Shown here piece after piece: positions 8,320 to 14,300 of a stretch of DNA of 32,154 nt. Under the pieces are notes generated by a model. The model worked only from the letters and a program-made list of their open reading frames with translations. It was not told the origin of the DNA and made no database searches. Made by a program: the position numbers and the translations under genes. The DNA is taken from NCBI GenBank assembly GCA_003598015.1, contig QZKE01000042.1:1-32154 (forward strand), in the 5' to 3' direction. Source of the stretch: Actinomycetota bacterium (GTDB taxonomy: Bacteria; Actinomycetota; Geothermincolia; Geothermincolales; RBG-13-55-18). The first letter of the stretch is position 1; every line of letters starts with the position of its first letter.

Positions 8320-9135
8320 ATGTTCGAGCTGATCTCCATGAAGAAGCTCCCGCCCTGGGAGTGGCCGGATAACTCTGAGCAGATTCTCACGGGTGTTCTC
8401 AATGAGGTCAGTGCAGACGCATCCGACCGCCTTCTCGCGGCGGAACTGGCGGGAGAACTCCCTGCGAGCACGGATGAGCTTGCAGACGCGCTGCTCTCCA
8501 TCGTGCAGAGCGGCGACGAGCCAGGCGAGCTCCGCGCCATGGCGGCGATCGCCCTGGGGCCGACTCTCGAGTATGCATATATGTCTGATTTCGAGGACCC
8601 CGATGAAGAGACGATTACCGAAGGTATGTACCTCAAGATCAAGGAATCGCTTCGCAAACTTTACCTGGATGGTACCGTACCGGAGGAAGTGCGGCGGCGA
8701 ATCCTCGAGGGCTCGGTGCGCTCACCCCAGGAATGGCACCGGGATGCCGTCCGCGCCGCTTACGCGAGCGGCAAAGATAACTGGCGTCTGACAGCCGTTT
8801 TCTGCATGCGTTTCGTCAAGGGATTCGAGGATCAGGTCCTGGAAGCGCTGGAGAGCGAGGACCCGGACATGCTCTACGAAGCGGTCAGCGCGGCGGGCAA
8901 CTGGCAACTGGACGCCGCCTGGCCCCGGTTGATCGCGCTCCTCGCATCGGAGGAAACCGATAGGGACGTGTTGTTCGCCGCCGTCGAAGCCGTGACCGAC
9001 ATCCGTCCCCGGGAAGCGGGGGTCATCCTCGTAGACCTCGCCGACTCCGAGGACGAGGAACTAGCCGAGGCGGCCACCGACGCCATGCTCGCGGCAGAGG
9101 ATCTCTCGGGCGACTTCGATCTCGATGAAGAATAG
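8320..9135 (+). CDS. HEAT-repeat domain protein
   Basis: About 271 residues, acidic and helical. Repeated paired helices with Ala/Leu/Asp spacing (RLLAAELAGELPA; PGELRAMAAIALGP; WHRDAVRAAYASG; DMLYEAVSAAGNWQLD; DRDVLFAAVEAVTDIRPR) are typical of HEAT or PBS-lyase HEAT-like repeats, which act as binding scaffolds. There is no signal peptide, so it should be cytoplasmic. The ATG at 8320 is nine bases from AAGGGG; an ATG at 8314 and a TTG at 8311 are also in frame. The stop overlaps nothing, but the next gene starts 22 bases later with a strong ribosome binding site, so the two are probably co-transcribed. The partner is unknown. Confidence 0.8.
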   Translation: MFELISMKKLPPWEWPDNSEQILTGVLNEVSADASDRLLAAELAGELPASTDELADALLSIVQSGDEPGELRAMAAIALGPTLEYAYMSDFEDPDEETITEGMYLKIKESLRKLYLDGTVPEEVRRRILEGSVRSPQEWHRDAVRAAYASGKDNWRLTAVFCMRFVKGFEDQVLEALESEDPDMLYEAVSAAGNWQLDAAWPRLIALLASEETDRDVLFAAVEAVTDIRPREAGVILVDLADSEDEELAEAATDAMLAAEDLSGDFDLDEE

Positions 9136-9157
9136 TCAATCCCCTGGAGGAAACCAA

Positions 9158-10027
9158 TTGGATAAGAATCACCAGCAAAAGGTCACAGCAGATGATCTTG
9201 ACTTGAGCGGCCCCGTCGAACTCGTGGTGCTCGCGGTGAAGGAGCGCGCCGCACCATGCCAGCTCCTGGGAACCAGCCGGAATATAACGCTTCGCGCCAG
9301 CGGGCTCTGGGACGTGGTGCCCGGCGAGATCGTGACAATCGAGCCCCGTAAGCATTGGCGCTTCTCTAACCATCCCTACCTTTCGGGAGAGATCCTGTCC
9401 ACCAGGCTGGACGTCACCGAGCTCGGGCTGGTGCCCCTGCGCCTCGAGGACATGGGCATGTGGGACCCGGATGAGGAGTACTGGGGCGAGGAAGATGAGT
9501 CGATCGAAGCATGGGCTGAGCCGATCATCGCCCGCGGTCCGCGCCGTCAGTACGAGATGGAGCAGGTAATACCCGGCGAGGACCCTGACGATCCCTTCTC
9601 AGACCCCATCATCGAGTCCAATGAACTCAAGCACGCGGGCTTTCCGGCGGAGGCATACAGAATGCTCATGGAGCTGTGCAGGTCCGACCTGCGCTGCCTC
9701 GACGCCCATTCCCATCTCGGCCACTTCTTCTTCGACAGGGGGCCTAAGACGGCCCTCCGCCATTACGAGGTAGGCGTACGTATCGGCGAGTTATCCCTCG
9801 GCGAGGGATTCGACGGAGTCCTCCCCTGGAGGCTCACGGACAACCGCCCGTTTCTCCGCTGCATGCACGGATACGGACTGTGCCTGTGGCGCCTGGAGCG
9901 TTTCGATGAAGCCGAGCGAGCCTTCGACCGCATGCTGTGGCTGAATCCTTCGGATAACCAAGGAATACGCTTCCTTATCGACGACGTCAGGGCAAGGAAA
10001 GCATGGGAAGACCGCCAGGCTGAGTAG
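9158..10027 (+). CDS. TPR-like cytoplasmic protein of unknown function
   Basis: About 289 residues. I prefer the TTG at 9158 because GGAGG lies seven bases upstream; an in-frame ATG at 9125 overlaps the HEAT gene and has no site. The N-terminal half is a beta-rich domain (VELVVLAVKERAAPC, ASGLWDVVPGEIVTIEPRKH). The C-terminal half has TPR-type helix pairs: ELKHAGFPAEAYRMLMELCR, CLDAHSHLGHFFFDRGPKTA, and GYGLCLWRLERFDEAERAFD, ending LWLNPSDNQGIRFLIDD. It follows the HEAT gene on the same strand and probably acts with it. The function is not known to me. Confidence 0.75.
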   Translation: MDKNHQQKVTADDLDLSGPVELVVLAVKERAAPCQLLGTSRNITLRASGLWDVVPGEIVTIEPRKHWRFSNHPYLSGEILSTRLDVTELGLVPLRLEDMGMWDPDEEYWGEEDESIEAWAEPIIARGPRRQYEMEQVIPGEDPDDPFSDPIIESNELKHAGFPAEAYRMLMELCRSDLRCLDAHSHLGHFFFDRGPKTALRHYEVGVRIGELSLGEGFDGVLPWRLTDNRPFLRCMHGYGLCLWRLERFDEAERAFDRMLWLNPSDNQGIRFLIDDVRARKAWEDRQAE

Positions 10028-10424
10028 GAACTCGCGTCTGAAGATGGGGGATGGGATGAACTCCTATTGAGCCTGGCCTCCCGGGTACTTCGCCCAGAAG
10101 CTTCTCTTGCGGCCGTGGGCAGTTTCTGGGAATGGCAGGCCAGACAATACCGTGGCTTACCCACCTGAACTCCAGCAAGTTATTTCCCTGCCCCCTGCTG
10201 GGATTTCTGGTGTTCATATAGTGGTCACGTAAATTGCGGTCTTCGTCTATTTGTAATCAGTTGAGGCGACCATAGCCACAATTGCCTGCACTTTTATCCT
10301 TAAGCACTGAGTGGGTTCCAAGCCGGACACGGTGACAGGTGTGTCCGCGTGTCGTGCAAGGAAAGGTGCTCTACCTGCTAGAATGCTTCAGCGCCGTGTG
10401 GTTACGTCTGAACCTTATCTCTAT
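10028..10424. other. Intergenic stretch with motif copy D only
   Basis: Apart from motif copy D I see no gene, RNA or transposon end here. The short frames lack ribosome binding sites and have low-complexity Arg/Pro-rich translations. Confidence 0.35.
10201..10233 (-). repeat. Dispersed motif, copy D
   Basis: Plus strand TGTTCATATAGTGGTCACGT, the most divergent copy. On the minus strand the conserved stop position reads TGA (ACG TGA CCAC). No intact gene precedes it. Confidence 0.6.
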
Positions 10425-10462
10425 CAGAAAAAGAAAAGGTCAGAGCATATACCCTGACCTGC
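10425..10462 (-). terminator. Rho-independent terminator downstream of the tRNA fragment
   Basis: On the minus strand AGGTCAG pairs with CTGACCT across a ten-base loop and is followed by TTTTCTTTTTC. It lies eight bases beyond the CCA end of the tRNA fragment, so it is the original tRNA terminator. Confidence 0.65.
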
Positions 10463-10469
10463 TCTTTTC

Positions 10470-10518
10470 TGGTGGGCCCAGCAGGACTCGAACCTGCGAC
10501 ACGCGGATTATGAGTCTG
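10470..10518 (-). tRNA. 3' half of a tRNA(CAU), probable attachment-site scar
   Basis: Reading the minus strand, the fragment starts in the anticodon arm (CAGA, then loop CTCATAA with anticodon CAT), then TCCGC, a five-base variable loop, a complete T arm (GCAGG-TTCGAGT-CCTGC), the acceptor 3' strand TGGGCCC and an encoded ACCA. The D arm and the 5' acceptor strand are missing: the sequence to the right has no GGGCCCA and is AT-rich. The 5' anticodon stem (TCAGA) pairs only partly with TCCGC, so homology ends inside that stem. A tRNA 3' fragment from the anticodon loop to CCA is what tyrosine-recombinase integration leaves at one end of an element. The intact partner tRNA is not in the window. 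Confidence 0.75.
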
Positions 10519-10644
10519 AATTGTTGGTGTATTTCCTGATATATCCATTTGTTGCTTGATTATGCTTGTAACGCTCTATTCCGCATCAGGACTGCGTTTG
10601 ATCTATATCCTGTTGCTGCTTTCTGTTTCTACGCCCCCCAGCGT

Positions 10645-10679
10645 GCATCCTGTTTGGTGGTCATATAGTGGCTATGGGA
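10645..10679 (-). repeat. Dispersed motif, copy E
   Basis: Plus strand GCATCCTGTTTGGTGGTCAT followed by ATAGTGGCTATGGGA. It is closely similar to copy A over the full 35 bases. On the minus strand the conserved stop position is TAG, a few codons after the stop of the HEPN gene. Confidence 0.75.
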
Positions 10680-10686
10680 ACCTCGG

Positions 10687-11103
10687 CTATCTATACTCCG
10701 GAGGCATCCTGCCCTCTACCCACTCGAGAAACTCATCCGCGTTTATCACGATACTTTCGGCGTCGCCCTTTCTTGCCAGCTTAATTCCATAATCTATATC
10801 CGTCTTCTTGCCTACTATGCGCCTGAATATGTTTTCCGCTTCCTTTACATCTTTCCCTCTGACCCTTTCCACCAGCAGGAAGGCGGCGTCTTCATGCTTC
10901 TTTCCAGAGGAGATCTCTCCCGATACGGCCACAGTCAAAGCGTTGCAGGCGTTGATCGCGCACTTGACCGCGCTCGACGCAGCGGAGTTGAAATCGCCCT
11001 TCTCCAGCTCCGAGTGCATGGTAGCCCTGGCCTCGACTGCCTTCTTCAGCAGGTTCCTGGAATCAGATCTGTCCACGGGCTTTCTATTGGTCTTCCTCAC
11101 CAT
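10687..11103 (-). CDS. HEPN-domain protein, partner of the MNT nucleotidyltransferase
   Basis: A 138-residue all-helical protein with the HEPN layout: RNLLKKAVEARATMHSELE (first helix), FNSAASSAVKCAINACNALT (second), KKHEDAAFLLVERVRG (the HEPN H-E/D-A-A-LL segment), and a C-terminal DIDYGIKLARK then ADEFLEWVEGRMP. Its ATG at 11103 overlaps the end of the nucleotidyltransferase gene by 20 bases, so the pair is translationally coupled. In known HEPN/MNT modules HEPN is an RNase toxin and MNT the antitoxin that nucleotidylates it. The canonical R-x4-6-H of active HEPN RNases is not evident here, so RNase activity is uncertain. Confidence 0.7.
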   Translation of the reverse strand: MVRKTNRKPVDRSDSRNLLKKAVEARATMHSELEKGDFNSAASSAVKCAINACNALTVAVSGEISSGKKHEDAAFLLVERVRGKDVKEAENIFRRIVGKKTDIDYGIKLARKGDAESIVINADEFLEWVEGRMPPEYR

Positions 11104-11719
11104 ATGACTCTATATCCTTCCTCGTATAGGTGATGGCCTTGTTTCTGTCGAAGATCTCACTCCAGATGCCCTGCTTGTTCTTTATCTTCTTCTTCTTCTC
11201 GTATTCTCCGGTTTGGATCACTATGGGCATGACCGGGTTTCCAGAAGCGGCAGTTGCCAGATTTGCGGCCTCGTTAACCCGATCTTCGATGGCATCCATT
11301 TCGATACCGTCCCTTACGACTACAAGGATATCGACATCACTGTCAGGTCTCTCTTTCCCTTTGGCCACACTGCCGAATATGATCGCCTTGTAGAATTCCT
11401 TTCCCAGCTGCTCCTTGAATATCCTGGCGATCTCCCGTATAGAGTTCTGCTCGGCGAGAAATGCCTTGTTGACCACCTTGCCAACGAGCATATGATCTTC
11501 ATGCAAGTTATATATATAGGAAGTGCCTGCGTAATCTCGCCTCAGAAGTCCCTGTTTTGCTAAATCATCCAATGCTCTTCGTGTCGCCTCCTGGGAAGAG
11601 TCGATAAGCTTTGCTATCTCCCTGCCCGTATATGACCCTTTCGTACGATAGAAGAGGCGCAGAATCCTTATCTTGATTCTGCTACCTAGTATTTCCTCTA
11701 GTGTTTCATGAAACCTCAT
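11084..11719 (-). CDS. Winged-helix/MNT-type nucleotidyltransferase (antitoxin-like)
   Basis: A 211-residue two-domain protein. Residues about 1-75 form a winged helix (LGSRIKIRILRLFYRTKGSY, TGREIAKLIDSSQEATRRAL, LLRRDYAG). The rest is a minimal nucleotidyltransferase with the signature IIFGSVAKGKERPDSDVDIL, which supplies GSxAxG and the SDxD metal ligands. AAGGATAT precedes the ATG at 11719. Family members add nucleotides to the partner HEPN protein. The added DNA-binding domain suggests the protein also controls its own operon, which fits the palindromes over the promoter at 11750-11805. Confidence 0.82.
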   Translation of the reverse strand: MRFHETLEEILGSRIKIRILRLFYRTKGSYTGREIAKLIDSSQEATRRALDDLAKQGLLRRDYAGTSYIYNLHEDHMLVGKVVNKAFLAEQNSIREIARIFKEQLGKEFYKAIIFGSVAKGKERPDSDVDILVVVRDGIEMDAIEDRVNEAANLATAASGNPVMPIVIQTGEYEKKKKIKNKQGIWSEIFDRNKAITYTRKDIESYGEEDQ

Positions 11720-11749
11720 TGCTATATCCTTATGATTCTACTGACTTAT

Positions 11750-11805
11750 ATTATAGTCACGTGACTATATATACGGTCACGTGACATTATATGTAGTCAT
11801 TATAC
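11750..11805 (-). promoter_or_regulatory. MNT/HEPN promoter overlapped by 20-bp-phased CACGTG palindromes
   Basis: A perfect 18-bp palindrome TATAGTCACGTGACTATA lies at 11752-11769. A second site, GGTCACGTGACA, is centred exactly 20 bp away (11780/11781), and a degenerate half-site (GTAGTCAT) lies a further 20 bp on. On the minus strand TATAAT (11755-11750) overlaps the first palindrome, so a bound protein would block the promoter. Confidence 0.65.
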
Positions 11806-11966
11806 GCATTGTCAAGATGACCAAAACGGTCAGGTCTTGGATCATACATCTCCAACAATTATCTATCTCGATATTGGAAGATGGCCGGCTCCGTACCCCC
11901 TAATGAATATTCATCACTCAAAAGCACGACAATCGCGGGGCTGCGGCCTCGAAAGATGTAGGATAA

Positions 11967-11982
11967 CGGGGGTGTGCCCCCG
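11967..11982. other. GC-rich hairpin
   Basis: CGGGGG-TGTG-CCCCCG is a perfect six-base-pair stem with a four-base loop in the AT-rich gap between the MNT operon and the plus-strand fragment at 12023. No T run follows on either strand, so it is not a standard terminator. Its role is unknown. Confidence 0.4.
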
Positions 11983-12022
11983 AAGTTATGCATGAATAGA
12001 GGCGCTATTCTACACTTAATCC

Positions 12023-12262
12023 ATGAAGCATGTGCCCCTCTACGACGGAGACGAGAACATAGGCTCCGTCCCCCTTACCACCAACCTAGATACATGGGAC
12101 GGCATAAGGTGGCGCCACCTCTCCACCGGCTGCCACCTCGGTATAGGAAGATTAGATAACGTCAGGCACTACGCCTGCTACGCAAGCGACTGGCCCGAGG
12201 GCATCGTTAGGCGCAAGCGGGATGATGACTCATACGAGTTCCTCTCCGAATGCTCATACGAC
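12023..12262 (+). pseudogene. Hypothetical gene fragment fused tail-to-tail with a broken 3-hydroxyacyl-CoA dehydrogenase
   Basis: About 80 codons starting at the ATG at 12023 translate to ordinary-looking protein (MKHVPLYDGDENIGSVPL, DGIRWRHLSTGCHLGIG, NVRHYACYASDWPEGIVRRK) up to about 12262. Beyond that the same frame runs antisense through the dehydrogenase gene, so the long open frame to 12754 is a chimera. There is no clear ribosome binding site. I do not recognise the family. It probably belongs to the mobile DNA that replaced the dehydrogenase 3' end. Confidence 0.35.
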
Positions 12263-12732
12263 TCCCCTGGGACGATCTCGCACAGGCGCATGAGGGGTAC
12301 GGGGCTGAAGAAGTGGATGCCAACCACCTTGTTCGGTCTCTGCGTAGCGGCAGCTATAGAGGAGATGGGGATGGCGGAGGTGTTGGTGCCCAGGATGGCC
12401 GAGGGGGGGCAAATGCCGTCCAGAGCCTCGAACACCCCTTCCTTTACTTTCAGGTCCTCGAAAACCGCCTCCACCACCAGGTCGCATGAGGACGCTTCCT
12501 CAAGCTCCGTGGTGGGAGCGATGCCGGCCATGGTATTGTCATACTGCTCCCGGGATATCTTCTCCTTGGCGAGAAAGATGGCCAGGGAATCACAGATAGC
12601 GTCAATTCCCGCTTGGACGCGCTCCTCGGAGACGTCATATAGCCATACCCGGCAACCTACCATAGCAGCAATCTGGGCGATGCCGTTTCCCATAAGGCCG
12701 GCACCTACAACGAACACATTCCCTACCTCCAT
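12178..12732 (-). pseudogene. 3-hydroxyacyl-CoA dehydrogenase, 3' half lost
   Basis: The start (ATG 12732, AGGGAA upstream) and the first ~155 residues are a normal NAD-binding domain of the FadB/HBD type: VFVVGAGLMGNGIAQIAA (residues about 6-23), LYDVSEERVQAGIDAI, DLVVEAVFEDLKVKEGVF, LGTNTSAIPISSIA, and GIHFFSPVPLMRLCEIV. Homology stops at about 12265 and 28 unrelated residues lead to the stop. The C-terminal helical domain needed for dimerisation and catalysis is missing; normal length is about 280-300 residues. It would have oxidised (S)-3-hydroxyacyl-CoA. It lies downstream of the thiolase operon but is separated by 360 bases. Confidence 0.85.
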
Positions 12733-13091
12733 TTCCGGATTCCCTTTCTCGTAGGCTTATACTTGGAGGCCAAGTATATGGGACTTTACATGGGGGGGGT
12801 TCCATGAGCTCAGCCTCTCGCGCTCATTAAAGGATCATCGTATTGCTTTCTTACACCTCTTCCGAAAAAATATAAAAGATTGAAAGGAGCAGCGGCTCCA
12901 TCCCACTGGCCAGAACTGGGAGGGACTACTCTGTTCTGAACAACGTGAAAGTGGGATTAGACATCTATCACATTAATGACGAAACGCTGCCGTGCTCCTT
13001 TCAGATATTTCCCGGCTCTCAATATTTGTAAAACTCATCCTCTTCCTCTGGCGCCAAGGGCCGCGTGGTGCGGCGAGCCCAGTCGGCTCGG
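12733..13091. other. Gene-free stretch with a large inverted-repeat structure
   Basis: GAAAGGAGCA (12882-12891) is matched by its exact complement at 12993-13002, about 100 bases apart. Inside are smaller hairpins: GGAGC-AGCG-GCTCC, and TCCCA paired with TGGGA (12901-12921). TCCCAC near 12901 could instead pair with GTGGGA near 12951. It may be a structured leader for the dehydrogenase, a terminator for the thiolase operon or a small RNA. I recognise no known RNA family. Confidence 0.4.
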
Positions 13092-14300
13092 TCAATCCAG
13101 GCCAACGATGGCCACACTCACCAAATTGTGGTTGGGAAATCCTCCCATGTTATGAGTAAGCCCTATGCGCGCGTCTTTTACCAGGCGATCCTCCGGATGC
13201 CTCCTCAACAACTGGCTGTACATCTCGTAGAGCATGCGCAGGCCGGAAGCTCCAATAGGATGGCCGAAACACTTCAATCCCCCGTCCACCTGGCAGGGTA
13301 TCCCACCGCCATCCAGATCGAAGAATCCGTTCAGTACATCGTCTATGGCCTGGCCGCGGGCAGAAATGTGCAGGTCCTCCATAGTCACCAGCTCGGTAAT
13401 GGAAAAGCAGTCATGGACCTCCATCATGCTGATCTCCTTGCGCGGATCCTTTATGCCCGCTTCATCATAAGCACGTTGGGAAGCTATGCTGGCGCTTTTA
13501 ATAGTGCAACCGTCCCATCTATTGGTGAATTCCTCCTCGCCTGAACTCGCCGCGATCTGCAGCGCTTTGACCTTTACCGCGTCTTGGTTAGGCTTCAGTT
13601 TCTTGAAGACTTCCGGGGTCGTAACTACGGCCATTGCACAGCCGTCGCTGACTCCGCAGCAGTCAAAAAGCCCCAGAGGGTAGGCAATGGAAGGTGAACC
13701 TGCAATTTGCTCCTTGGAAACCGCCTTGCGAAGATGGGCCTTGGGGTTCTTGGCCCCGTTCTGATGACTCTTCCAGGACACGTGGGTGATAGCTTCCTTT
13801 ACCCGCTCCATTGGGATGCCGTACTTCATCGAATAGGCTGTGGCTAGCTGGGCGAACATACCTGGAGCCGAGATATTTGGACATGTCAGGACATACTTCT
13901 GGCCAAAGGCCGGCGAATTTGGTAGTCCTGCATAGCCCGTATCCTTCAGTTTCTCTACGCCCATGGCGATGGCAATCTCATACACTCCAGAGGCAACCCC
14001 GTAGCAGGCTCCCCGAAAGGCCTCGGTTCCCGAAGCGCAGAAATTTTCAACCCGGGTCACAGGGATGTTAGGCAGATGCAATGTCCCTGCCACACGCGTT
14101 GCGCTCTTCCCGATGTTTATCTCGTCTAAGGCGCTACCCAACCAGGCCGCCTGGAGGTCCTTCTTCTCGATACCCGCATCATTCAAGCATTCCTGAAAGG
14201 CCTCTAGCAGCAACTCATCGGAACCGATATCGAAACGCTCTCCGAACTTGGAGCAGCCCATCCCGAGGATTACGACCTTGTCTCTTATTCCGCTGCCCAT
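13092..14300 (-). CDS. SCPx-like thiolase / acetyl-CoA acetyltransferase family protein
   Basis: A 402-residue thiolase-fold protein. The acylated Cys lies in VENFCASGTEAF (Cys88), the oxyanion/His motif in CFGHPIGASG, and an Asn-His motif in THNMGGFPNH. The second catalytic Cys of classical thiolases (CxG near the C-terminus) is replaced, as in the SCPx/lipid-transfer thiolase branch. Members cleave 3-oxoacyl-CoA or act as retro-aldolases together with DUF35 proteins. The ATG at 14300 immediately follows the stop of the ketosynthase/DUF35 gene, with GAGGAGG upstream, so the two are coupled. It is the last gene of the four-gene operon starting at 17633 and should act in the cytoplasm. Confidence 0.88.
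   Translation of the reverse strand: MGSGIRDKVVILGMGCSKFGERFDIGSDELLLEAFQECLNDAGIEKKDLQAAWLGSALDEINIGKSATRVAGTLHLPNIPVTRVENFCASGTEAFRGACYGVASGVYEIAIAMGVEKLKDTGYAGLPNSPAFGQKYVLTCPNISAPGMFAQLATAYSMKYGIPMERVKEAITHVSWKSHQNGAKNPKAHLRKAVSKEQIAGSPSIAYPLGLFDCCGVSDGCAMAVVTTPEVFKKLKPNQDAVKVKALQIAASSGEEEFTNRWDGCTIKSASIASQRAYDEAGIKDPRKEISMMEVHDCFSITELVTMEDLHISARGQAIDDVLNGFFDLDGGGIPCQVDGGLKCFGHPIGASGLRMLYEMYSQLLRRHPEDRLVKDARIGLTHNMGGFPNHNLVSVAIVGLD

Noticed and set aside
10339..10539. Small plus-strand frame containing GPSRTRTCDTRIMS
   Set aside because: This is the well-known false translation of the reverse strand of a tRNA T arm. The sequence is the tRNA 3' fragment.
11940..12010. Group II intron end or domain V
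   Set aside because: The GC hairpin at 11967 lacks the AGC triad and bulge of domain V, and there is no reverse transcriptase nearby.
10518..12262. A complete integrative element between the tRNA scar and the dehydrogenase break
   Set aside because: There is no integrase, no second att copy and no relaxase in this interval, so only one end of an element can be claimed.
12023..12754. A 243-residue plus-strand frame taken as one gene
   Set aside because: From about 12265 onward it is exactly antisense to a well-recognised 3-hydroxyacyl-CoA dehydrogenase. Only the first 80 codons look like protein.
13065..13544. A 159-residue plus-strand frame
   Set aside because: It is antisense to the thiolase C-terminus and has no ribosome binding site or recognisable domain.
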